A model generated the notes under the pieces. That model was given only the letters and a program-made list of their open reading frames with translations, did no database searches and was not told the origin of the DNA. From Protea cynaroides (taxonomy: Eukaryota > Streptophyta > Magnoliopsida > Proteales > Proteaceae): DNA of 64,000 nt. The position numbers were made by a program, and so were the translations under genes. Below are positions 47,528 through 58,778 of this stretch, one piece after another (positions within the stretch are counted from its first letter, which is position 1; each line of letters starts with the position of its first letter). The stretch lies in the NCBI GenBank assembly GCA_028583415.1, contig CM053269.1, forward strand, positions 45,851,888-45,915,887, read 5' to 3'.

Positions 47528-47790
47528 GAACAGACTCGGCTCCCAAACCACATCCTGACAGAGTTCTACTCCCATATGGATTTCGTGGTGTGAGGACAAT
47601 TGTCACTCTGAAACGTTTGGACTTGGCTCCCAAGCTTAATCCTGGAAGAGTTCTATCCCCATAAGGATTTTGTGGCGAGAGGACACTTGCCATTCAAAAA
47701 ACGAATGGGTTCGGCTCCCAAGCCTCATCTTGGCGAAGTCAAACTCCCACAAGGCTTTAGTGACATGAGGGCATCCATCATCTTGATAAG
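47528..47790. repeat. Three imperfect tandem repeats of about 87 bp
   Basis: GGCTCCCAA recurs at 47538, 47625 and 47713, each followed by a CATCxTGG-like and TTCTACxCCCATA-like block. The copies are clearly diverged. Short frames across it are repeat artefacts. Confidence 0.8.
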
Positions 47791-47823
47791 ATCAGGACTC
47801 GGGTATTTACACCTCGATCTCCT

Positions 47824-48290
47824 AATTGATTGAGTTTTTTAATGCTCCCATTTGAACTCCAATACTCCAACGTGGATTGGAGGTAATCACAATGGTCCGA
47901 TGAAGGCAGTTAGTAGCAAACCCAACCCGTTCATGGGTAAATTCAAACATACACACTCTATACATAGTTCTATAAATACATGCAATCCCTAATATACTAT
48001 TTTTTACACACAAACTCTCTTTTACAACCTTGCTTATAAATTGAAGTTCATAATTGATTGAGTTCCAAACTAGTCCCATTCGAACTCCAAGACTCCAGCA
48101 TGGATTGGAGGTAATCACAATTGTTCGATGGAGGCAGCTGGCAACTCACCCAACCCGCTCATGAGTAGATTCAACCATACACACTGTATGCCTAATTCTA
48201 TAAATACATAAAATCATATACTATTTTTTCCACACAAACTCTATTTACTACTCTACTTATAAACTGGAGTTCATAATTAATTGAGTTTTT
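47824..48290. repeat. Two tandem copies of about 225 bp
   Basis: AATTGATTGAG begins units at 47824 and 48052, and a third begins at 48275 but is cut short. Both copies contain GGATTGGAGGTAATCACAAT and TATAAATACAT in the same order. Confidence 0.82.
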
Positions 48291-48938
48291 TAACGGATTG
48301 TACTTGAATCTAACTTAGGCAATGAAGTGTCCCCTAGGTCTTCTAACCCAACCACTTTTGTTTTTTTCTTCTCTGATTGCAAGCTTCTGACGGAGTGATT
48401 TTCCACTACAACATGTAGTATACAATTTTAATACACTGGACCATGCCTTAATGGCATGCCCATGTGATATGATATTTTTAGTTTATTATTTAATGTTTAT
48501 TGTTTTGTTATTGAACTGTTATAGTCATAGTATATTTGTTCCTTTATCATAAACCATATAATAAATCATTTATGACCGATTAATTAAAACCCGTAAGAAA
48601 CCTTTAATGTGGGGTTAATTTGTTCAGTCTTAGTTTGGAAAACAATAATCAATTATTAATCAGTTCGATTATGGTTTTTATTAATAATTAACTAATGACA
48701 TTATTGTAAAGAATAATAATGTTGGTTTAATTTTCGAGAGCTTAACGGTCAATATCCGATTTTGTCGGTTTGATTGAGCACCCGTCTGTCTATCATCAAG
48801 TGTTGAGGTTGACTAGAGACCATACCGTTTACTAACAGGTCTGACCCGATGTCGGTTTTAGCAGATCGGATTATTTGGTGCAGTCCACAAGGCATGCCAT
48901 GTTCATTCTAATGGTTGTCGTGGTAGGTTGGTGATTAG
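48291..48938. other. Intergenic DNA, nothing recognised
   Basis: AT-rich, no coding or transposon signature seen. Confidence 0.5.
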
Positions 48939-48947
48939 TTTGACTAA

Positions 48948-49072
48948 GGAAAGAAATCCTCTCCATCCAAGGGTTGGGGATCAGTCGGCCCGCCTACCAA
49001 TACATGGGGAGGTGGGCCGGCTGAAATCCCGCCCTTGGCAGGCGGCAGGTGGGCGGGAGAGGATTTTTTTGC
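48948..49072. mobile_element. GC-rich foldback MITE B, 125 bp
   Basis: Arms GGAAAGAAATCCTCTCC and (from the right) GCAAAAAAATCCTCTCC pair. TTTGACTAA is duplicated exactly at 48939-48947 and 49073-49081, a 9-bp duplication typical of Mutator-like elements. The interior is GC-rich in an AT-rich region. Non-coding. Confidence 0.8.
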
Positions 49073-49270
49073 TTTGACTAATGGACACCCATCGATGTCA
49101 AGGGAACATTGATGTTGTTTTCCTTTAATGCACACTCATTGGACCATCATAGAAATAACAATATACATAAGGTATATTTGGTATTTCATGGAGAGGGGTT
49201 GGGATATCAAACGGCCATACAAACTGGGTGTCAATGGCCTCAAGGCCCTCAAGGCTTGGTGTCAACAAGA

Positions 49271-49504
49271 CAAACCCTAACATGATTGGATCCACATCGT
49301 CTCCTGCCTGGGTTTGGGCGGGAGACTGGGCGGCCCGAGTGGATGGCCGCCACTGGCACTCAGAGGGATCCGAGCCAACCCCCCAGTCGGCTCAGCTTGT
49401 CGTCGACTGGGGAGTCGGCTCGGATCCCTCCGAGTGCCAGGTGGCGGCCATCCATCTAGGCCGCCCAGTCTCCCACCCAAACCCAGGCGGGAGACGATTT
49501 ATGT
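49271..49504. mobile_element. GC-rich foldback MITE C, 234 bp
   Basis: Arms of about 95 bp (49296-49390 and about 49405-49498) form a strong hairpin: ATCGTCTCCTGCCTGGGTTT pairs with its complement at the right end. TCAACAAGA is duplicated at 49262-49270 and 49505-49513 (9 bp). The hairpin begins about 25 bp inside the left duplication, so the exact left edge is uncertain. Its centre (GAGCCAACCCCCCAGTCGGCTC) resembles MITE A. Confidence 0.7.
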
Positions 49505-49684
49505 TCAACAAGATTGGGGGAAGATTGTAGGAAGAGAGAACGAGGGCTTTGAATTGTCTTATATTGATTCTGTGTATACCAATGTACTGGGTGAATTCCA
49601 ATTGTTAGATCATGATTGGAGAGATTGGTCAATAAGAGAGGATTTTTTATGAGAGAGAGAGAGAGAGACCTATCTTAGGTTGGA

Positions 49685-49950
49685 ATCCCGAGGGGGGTAG
49701 CTCAATTGGCAAGGAGCCTACGCCTTAGGAAGCGGAAGGTATTGAGTTCGACTTCTCTTATTGCATTGGTATCACTCATACCGGGTATTAAATGCTATTT
49801 CTTTTGTACCATGAGTACAAGTGGAATGATTATTCATTAAATTTCGGAATAATCTGATCTATGCAATTATGGAGTCAATATGGATCCATGGGATTAGTTA
49901 GAACAAAGGTTTGGATCCCCGTTGTTAGTGAAAAAAAATAAAAAAAACCA
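49685..49950 (+). mobile_element. tRNA-derived SINE, 266 bp, with 15-bp target duplication
   Basis: CTATCTTAGGTTGGA is repeated at 49670-49684 and 49951-49965. The 5' part has a pol III A box (TAGCTCAATTGG, 49698-49709) and B-box-like GAGTTCGACTT (49744-49754). It ends in an A-rich tail (AAAAAAAATAAAAAAAA). This is the standard SINE structure: tRNA-like head, unrelated body, A tail, long target duplication. It is not a working tRNA; the acceptor stem and T arm do not close. Confidence 0.85.
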
Positions 49951-50752
49951 CTATCTTAGGTTGGACTCATATCGTCTTCAATCATTAGACGGCATCCAGT
50001 CTTGATCCAATGGCACACGACAAGACGAAATGAAGAACATGAGACCATTTTTTTTCTTTTTTTTTTTTCCAGATCTAATCATTTTTTCCCTTTTGTTGGT
50101 GGAATTCGTGATCTATCCATATTATAAAGATATTTGGATCTCTCTCAACTGGGCGAGAAAGATGCGTGAGTGTGATCCAACGGTGTTGGAAGAGTGCGCC
50201 TCTGGGCGCTGAAAAGGATGTGGATCGGAATTGGAACCGCGGAGGGCGACCCTGGGATTCCATTTACTTTTTTTTTTGTTTGATGCTTCTGTGATTCCGA
50301 TTACTTGAATCTTGTTCCCTGGCCAACATCTCAAATACATAAAATCTTCCACTGAACTGCTGATAATCAGTGGTTGTAACCTATTATCAGTTATCACACT
50401 TGGCAAGAGGATGCTCTCCGGAATTTGAAGGTCACCTAAAATCTCCAGTGGATTCGGAGCTGAGATTCTGACATATCGCAGTAGAGTTTTTAATAATTTC
50501 AGGATTAAACCCTGAAAGTGAAGAATATATTTCACAATGGGAAAAGGAAAATAACGCTTTTATCTCATGAATTATCGACTAGGACTCCATAGCATTATTG
50601 GCATCAGCTATACCAGTGGACGATACCTTCCTCCCTCTAAAACCCGCAGCAGGTTCTTCACCATTTCCTCTTTCAATCACGCATAGCTTATACTAATGCA
50701 TTCGCATTCACATTCACATGAGTTCCCTGAAATTTTATTATCTTTATCTCTC

Positions 50753-50759
50753 TATAAAG
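50753..50759 (+). promoter_or_regulatory. Candidate TATA box of the nucleotidase gene
   Basis: TATAAAG 50 bp before the ATG at 50803; this would give a leader of only about 20 nt, so a different start site is possible. Confidence 0.35.
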
Positions 50760-50802
50760 TAGCGTTTGGTTTGCAAAGAGAAGTTTTAGAGCGAAAACCG
50801 GG

Positions 50803-53800
50803 ATGGAAAAAGCTGTAGAATCGAAGTTCTCAGAGGCAATGATGGTGGTGGTCGATGATCCTCAGTCGCTTGAAAATAAAAAGGCCGCAATCCGTGATGC
50901 GGGTCCAGGAAAACTCCAGGTTTCATCTTCGATTTCCCTGTTAAAATCAGACAGAAAGAAGGGTTTGTTTAAATTAAATGTAGTTTCAATTACTCTTCAC
51001 TCTTGAGTTGCAGTACTTCATTGTATGTGATGTTCTTCACCTCATTTTTCTTGTACAGCGTTTTAGTTGGGAAAGAAATTTTTGGGTGGAATTATACATT
51101 ACTAATCTTCTCTCTCCAAGTGTCTGATTTAAATTTTCATTGAACTTTGGATACAACGAAAAATGTTTCAACAAAGAGGACAACTACAGTGGCTTTAAAT
51201 ATAAAAGATTCCTGAAAAACTATGATCATTTACACTCCCATGAATATCATTAAGCGCATGAGTGAGAATCCAAATGTATACTTGTACCTTTTAACCTATA
51301 TTATTGAAGACTGTTGAAATAGTAAGGAGAGAATGCTTGGCTTATCAAATATGGCAGAGGCCTCCTTTATTTATAAGAGAAGAGATTTGCTTTTATATAA
51401 ATATTGGGATAACTACCAACCACACCAACCACTCTTCATAAATATGGTATGGTGACTAACCACTCATCATAAATATGACATGATGAATATGGTAACATAG
51501 CCTATCAATATTGATTTATACCATACTGACCAAAGACTATGATAACCTACCAAGATATAATGAAGCTAGACATAGACTTACAATTATGACACTACCCCTC
51601 AAGTTGGCGTATAATAATAATAGGAACAAAGCTCTTACTACTAAGGCCTTTAGTAAAGACATCTGCTAACTGAGTATCATACGGAACAAAGGGAACACAT
51701 ATAACTCATTGTTTCAGTTTCTTTTGATGAAGTGACGATCGATCTCTACATGCTTAGTGTGATCATGTTGAACATGATTATGTATAATGTTGATTGCTGA
51801 TTTATTGTCATAGTACAAAGGCATAGGCAATTCAATTGGAACATACAAATTCTTAAGAAGACCACTAAGCCAAAGGAGTTCGCAAATGCCATGGGCTATG
51901 GCTCAAAATTCAGCTTCAACACTGACCGATCCATAACAACTTGTTTCTTGCTCCTCCAAGTGACAAGGTTGCCTTTAACAAATGTGCGATAACCTGAGAT
52001 AGATCTCCTATCATCGTGACACCCTCCCTAATCGGCATCAGTAAAGACCGCAATACGAAAATGGCTATAAGGAGAGAAAAAAACACCTTTTTTCGGGAAC
52101 AGATTTCAAATATCGTAAAATCTTATATGCGGCCTTTAGGTGAGAGGAATAGGGATCATGCATATATTAACTGATTACACTTACAGCAAAAGCGATGTCA
52201 GGCTGGGTGTGTGACAAGTATATCAGTCGTCCAACCAACTGTTGATAGCTACTTTTATCAACTGAAGTCCCCAACCTTGTGCTTAAGATGAGAATGAGGC
52301 TCTAGAGGAGTATCTGTTGGTTTACAACCCAGTATTCTTGTTTTTGATAAGAGATCTAGAGTGTATTTTATTTGTGAGAGGTAGATACCTTGAGCTGAAT
52401 GAGCAACTTCGATCCCAAGAAAATATCTCAGCTTACCAAGGTTTTTGATTTCAAATTCTATCCCCAAGTAAGTTTTCAGGTAAGATATTTCGTCAGCATT
52501 ACTACAAGTGATCAAAACTGTAATGTGCTCACCAATCTTCTTGATAAACAAAGTATGATCAACATTATTTTGTTTATAACCAATCGATATCATAGCTCGA
52601 TGGAAACAACCAAACCTCGCTATTGGAGATTGTTTCAGGCCATACAAGACTTGCTTCAACTTGCAAACTTTGCCATGAGTTTTTTGAAAAGTAAATCTAG
52701 GAGGAATGTCCATATAAACCTCCTCTTCAAGTTCCCCGTAGAGGAAAGCATTTTTTACATCAAGTTGTTGAAGATCCCATCCTTGGTTAACGACACATGA
52801 GATGATTACTCTGACAGTGTTCATTTTTGCTACTGGAGCGAAGGTTTCCTGATAGTCGATCCCATATGTCTGAGTGAATCCTCTAGCAACTAGCTTTGCT
52901 TTATATATGTCCACAGATCCATTAGCCTTTTGTTTGACGACAAAGGCCCATTTGCATTCTACAACTTTCTTTCCTGGAGGGAGAGACACCAAATTTCACG
53001 TGTCAGTCTTCCCAAGTGCTCTCAATCTCTTCATTCATTGCCTCTTTTCACTTTGGACTTGCTAGTGCATCTTGCCAGGAGTAAGGAGTGGAAACAGATG
53101 ATAATGAAGAAACAAAAGTACGGAAGGAGGGAGACAGAGAATCATATGTAACAACATTAAAGATGGGATGCTGAGTAGACGTTCTGATGCTCTTACGAAC
53201 AGTAATAGGTAAGTCAAGACTAGGATCACTAGGAGAATCACTAGGAGGAAGAGACCTACCAGAGGAAGGATTTGGAAGACTTGAATTCAGAATGGAGGAC
53301 GACTGACTAGGTACAGTGGTGGTTGTCTCTGACACTTGCGTACGTGGAACAAATACTTTGAGAGGTGGTTGAGTCGGTTAAGAAGGCGCTCCTGAGGTTG
53401 GGATGGAGGTGAAACCTGTTCCTGACTTGTCACATCTTCAGCATCAGTTTCAGTCATTATAGGAGACTCTAGTGGAACAATGATAGGCACATCTTCTTGA
53501 ACATCCCGAGTAGAAGACTCCTCTTGAAGAGGGGCTGGATAATAAGCTTCAGACTGAACATCCATGGTGACTAGCAGTCTTTGAGTCAAAGGACAACACA
53601 CAACAAAAAACCCGAGGCGGAACCACAAAAAAAGAGGAGCCCATGAGCACATCAAGAGGGCAGTGAGAGGCCAAGACATGAGAAGGTAGCCGATTGATAA
53701 GGTGGGCCGCCATAAGAACTGCATCGCCCCAATATTGAGGAGGGACAGTCATAGTAAACAAGAGAGACTGTGCCATTTCCATGATGTGACGATTCTTTTG

Positions 53801-56800
53801 TTCAGCGACACCATTTTGAGCAGGACTATCGAAGCAACTAGTCTGATGAATGATCCCATGATCAAACAAATACAATTGGAAGGGCCTCTCAATGTACTCT
53901 TTGCCATTATCAGTTCGAAGAATCTTCACTGTAGCATCAATTTGGTTTCGAACCATTTTATGAAATAATTGAAAATAGTTGGCTGCATCACTCTTTTGCC
54001 GCATCAAGTAGATCCAAGTGGTACGATTAAAGTATTCAATAAAGGAGACAAAACATCGGCAACTAGAAGTAGATACACAACGGGCAGGGCCCCAAACATC
54101 AGATTGGATTAAACCGAAATGAACTTAACTTCTATTATTAGAAATAGGATAAACAACTTTAGTTTGCTTTGCAAAGAAGCAAACATCACAAAGAAATCAT
54201 TGAGATTATATTTCTTAAAAACTGGAAAAAAGGGTGTCCCAGTGCACGAGGCTCCCGCTACTACAGGGTTTGGGAAGGGGTAAAATGTATGCAGTCTTAC
54301 CTCCACAAAAGACAATGCCACCGATGTAAATCGGATAAAACAACAGTAGAGGAGTCAGGGTGAAAAGCCTGAGTCGCCAAAGGTGATGGAGAACTATCAG
54401 GCAAGTAGAGACCACTAACCACTTTATTATTGCCAATTATACAACCCGAATTCAAGTCCTGAAAGACACAACAATCAGGAAAAAAAATTACTTTACAGTT
54501 CAAATTACGAGTAAGACCACTAATAGAGAGAAGATTAGTAGAAAACTTCGGAACATGTAAGACAGAGGAAAGGGATAAAGAAGGAGTACACTGGATAGAG
54601 CCCTTGCCCGAAATAGTAGAAAGTGAACCATCGACAACAGTTACTTTACTATTATCGGACAACTGGAAGTATCGAAAAAATTGATTGAAGGATCCACTCA
54701 TATGGTCGGTGGCACCCGAGTCGACTATCCAAGGAACGGAGACGATTGAGGCACAATGACCACCAAAAGAAATACCTGGAGGGGTAGAAGGAGACGGAGC
54801 AGAAGGCACTGGTAGTCTTGTAGGATGGTGGCGGACGCTGAAGATGGCATTGAGGAAGGTAATGAGTCCAACCTGGTCATCAGATGACGTAGAGTTAGTA
54901 ACTCTTCTTGAGAGAGGGAAAAATCTTGATGAATATCGTCAACGGCACTATGGTGCGCTGTGGCGGAGGCTGGATGACGCTGTCCATGACCACGAGTATC
55001 AGAAGGACGACCATGTAATTTCCAACACCTGTTTCCGTATGTCGTTCTTTCCCACAAAAATCACATTTCACAGGAACCTTATCAAAGGTAGAACAATCAC
55101 TAACACCACGAGTCAAACCTCTAAGAGATGAGGAACCCGAGCTAGAATAGGGAGCCGAGCGTTCCTGTGTCACAGGTAGGACCATAGTAATGCGGCGACT
55201 ATCATCAAAAGACACCATAGCATAGGCTTGCTCGAGGGAGGGTAACGGATCACGATTAAGTACATGAGCTTGAATTTGATTAAACTTGATATTGAGGCCA
55301 ACAAGAAAGTTGAATACCCAGAGGCTGTCCTCCCATGTTTAAAGGCAGTGGCATCTGTATCAAAACTAACAGTAAAAGAACCATAAAAATCCAACTCTTG
55401 CCACATATCTCACAGAGTGGAATAATATTGGGAAATAGAATACTCCTTTTGTTTGGTCTCGTAAATTTTCTTTTGGAATTCATAGCACTAGGCAGCATTA
55501 CCAAGTTGAGAGTAGATGTCTGTGGCAGTCTTCCAGATCTGAGCGGCAGTGTTGAGAATAAGATAACCCCTGGAAATAGATTGATCCATGGAATTAAGAT
55601 ATGACATGACCATATAATTGGAGGTAATCTATTTATCTTGAGAAGGACCAGTAGCAGTAGGCTTAACAGTGTCCCTTGTGATGTAACCAGAAAGATCACG
55701 AGAACCAATAGCATGATAACATGAACAAGACCACATCAGATAATTGCTCCCATTTAACTTGATGGAGCAAGTAGGGAACGAAAGGAAAGTCATGAAAAGG
55801 GACTCCTTCCTATCCAATTGAGGCTGATGAAATCACAGACATGATTACTTGTCAACGCTAGTCACAAAAATGGCACAACATGTAGACAGATATCCAGAAG
55901 TTTCAACACGACAAACCAACTTCTGGAGAAAGCATTAAGAAATCACGATTCAGTTCGTGATCTAGATCTACATGGTGTAAGAGGCCCTTGGTGGGAGAAA
56001 AAAATATTCACCACCAAGGGAAAAGAGGAAAGAGATCAAAGCGGCGGTGGGAGGCAATGCTAAATTGAGAGTAGGAGAGAGACAAGAGTGACGGTGGCTG
56101 GCAGCGGTGACTAGTGGTGCTAAACCGAGGAGGAAAGAGAGAGGCGGTGGTAGTGGGCGGTGCTTATGATTTCGTGGCTAATAGCATTAAAGTTAGGATC
56201 TTAATATTGATACTAGCTCTGATACCATGTGGAAATAATATGCAGAGGATGCTTGGCTTATCAAATATGACAGAGGCCTCCTCTATTTAAATAAAAAAGA
56301 GATTTGCTTTTACATAAATATTGGGATAACTACCAACGACTCCAACCACTCATCATAAATATGGTCTATATCTATAGGGCGTATAAGACAGGATTTGCGG
56401 ATGATGATTAACCACTCATCATAAATATGATATGATGACTATGGTGACATAACCTATCAATATTGCTTATACCATACCTACCAAAGACTTATACTACCTA
56501 CCAAAGACTATAGAACCTACCAAGATACAATGAACCTAGACATAGACTTACAATTGCAACATAGACACTCACAATGATCAAAGAAAGCCCACCTGAAAAA
56601 GGGGTGATGTCTAAGTACTAACATTCCCGAAACCTCTCTTCCTGAAGAGTTCTCAAAGCAAGTTGGTGGAATTCCTGTCTGTTAAAGAAGAGCTAATGGT
56701 GATTGGAGTTCACCTAGATTTTCCCCACATGCAAAACTTTAAATTTCATGAATATGAAATGATTAATGCCTGTATTTTTTTTTATTAAAAAAATTATTGT

Positions 56801-58597
56801 ACATTGGTATAATTATTTGAGTTATCCAAACCAGAAATTTCAAACTTTCAGGCATAGTTTTGATGCTAAACGTATACATTGTTGCCCTCATATGTGTTTT
56901 AATTGCCAGGTAATTGTGGATTTTGATGCCACACTAACGAAGTACTGGGTCAATGGTCGTCGTGGCCAGAGTAAGTGGCCAATATTGCTGTTCTCTTTAT
57001 AAAATTTATTTTATGCAGTCTGTTTGTGCAACTTACTTCTGATTTTCGCTGAGAATGTGATTAGGCAGTCATAACCTATTGCAGCAGAGTAATCCTGAGT
57101 ATGATACCAAGAGGCATCAGCTGTTTGAATATTATCATCCATTAGAATTTTCCCCTACAATTCCAATTGAAGAGAAGGCGAAGCTTATGGAAGAGTGGTA
57201 TGTGGTTTAATCATTCTTTATCAACAATATCATGCAGCCTACCTGTAACCCATAAGACTCTGTGGCTTCTTTTTTCCTTGCGGCCAACACAAGCTACTAT
57301 AGCAGCATCACAAGATATGGTCGTAGACTCAAAATTAAAACGTTTTGAAATGATAAATTGAATCATTGCATGCGATGGCATTATTGATACAAGTGCATTG
57401 GAAGCCTAATTTCATTTTTGCCCTCCAAATCCTAATTAGTTTTTAGGACCCTGAATTTTTTTTTTCACCAATGCAGGTGGGGAAAAACCCATGCTCTTCT
57501 TATTGAAGGAGGCCTTACCTATGATGACATAAAGAAGTCTGTAGCAAATGCGACCCTTGAATTTAGAGACGGTGTGGTTGAACTGTTTACATATTTGGAG
57601 GTTGGTGCTTCATTCATGGGCAACATCTTACTGAGCTTAGCTTTGCAATTGGTGACTGGTAATTGACCAGATTAAATAAAGTAACTTTCTACCCCCTTGT
57701 CGAGCCCCCCCCCCCACTCAAAAAAATGAAGAAGAAGAAAAAGAAGAAGAGAAAACAAAAGCATCTGAATTGGATATTGGTCATTTGTCGTATAAATATA
57801 AAGTTATAAGCCAATGTACTGGCTGCCGGCTTAGTTGCTGTTAGCAGTAGCAGGAAAAATGACTTAAATAATTCCTTAAAAGATTGAAGGTTGAGATAGG
57901 CACTGGGACAATAGTCTAACTTGTTGACATGCAGATTTGTCAGTTGAAAAATATGTGCCTTTTGGTATCTTCTCTGGTACAAGGTCCACTATGAGTTTAT
58001 GACTAGTCTAACAGGCTGTTGGTCCAAAACCTAGTATCTCTGTTATCAGTTCGACATAGTCAGACTAATTTTTGGAGCTCTCCCTTGCTTTATTTTTTTA
58101 ACATTTTTTTTTATTGACAGAAGAGAGATGTGCCTGTCCTTATATTCTCCGCTGGTCTTGGTGACATTATAGAAGAGGTTGGTTCTAAAATATTTGCTTG
58201 CTAACTGTTGTTTTCGTTGTCTTCTGTTTTTTTTTTTCTTAAGCTTTAATCAATTCAATACAAGAATTAACAACCCCAAAATTTGCCTTCTAAGATTTCA
58301 CATAATAATGCGCTTCATTTTGTTGTTTAACCAGGTCTTGAGGCAGAAGCTTCATAAATCTTTTAAGAACGTCAAGATTGTGTCGAACCGTATGATTTTT
58401 GATCATGATGGACACCTTGTATCCTTTAGAGGTATTATTTTGATCAAATCCTAAAACCACTTTACCTAGAAATATACTCATTTGGCACTTTTCAAATCTT
58501 CATTCAGGCTGTTCAGAAAAATGAGCCAATCCTCACATATTGGACAGTAATTGCTTCATTGTGTTTCTTATGGAAAGAAACTTCCCTTCCTGCCTCT

Positions 58598-58645
<48 letters not shown>

Positions 58646-58714
58646 GCAGACACCCAGCCACATTGAATATATGGGCAGACACCCAGCCACATTGAAACTT
58701 CCCTTCCTGCCTCT

Positions 58715-58778
<64 letters not shown>

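Larger units (their letters stand above)
51312..56561 (-). mobile_element. Ty1-copia retrotransposon with both LTRs (Copia-2), in intron 1 of the nucleotidase gene
   Basis: The 5' LTR is 56561-56228 (334 bp, starts TGTTGCAATTG and ends TTTCCACA). It is followed by TGGTATCAGAGC (56227-56216), an initiator Met-tRNA primer-binding site. The 3' LTR is 51591-51312 (280 bp), preceded by TTGAGGGGTAG as polypurine tract. Flanks AAGAC (51307-51311) and TAGAC (56562-56566) are a 5-bp target duplication with one mismatch. The 5' LTR has about 55 extra bp. Gag, zinc knuckle, protease, integrase and reverse transcriptase are recognisable but broken by frameshifts, so it is not autonomous. It lies antisense to the nucleotidase gene. 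Confidence 0.93.

Noticed and set aside
47452..47693. Open frames on both strands in the 47.5-47.7 kb repeats
   Set aside because: Follow an 87-88 bp repeat that happens to lack stops; no conserved domain.
49296..49498. miRNA precursor
   Set aside because: The arms pair almost completely over 95 bp and the structure is flanked by a 9-bp direct repeat, better explained as a foldback MITE.
49691..49770. tRNA gene
   Set aside because: A and B boxes are present but the stems do not fold into a cloverleaf, and the A tail and long target duplication show a SINE.
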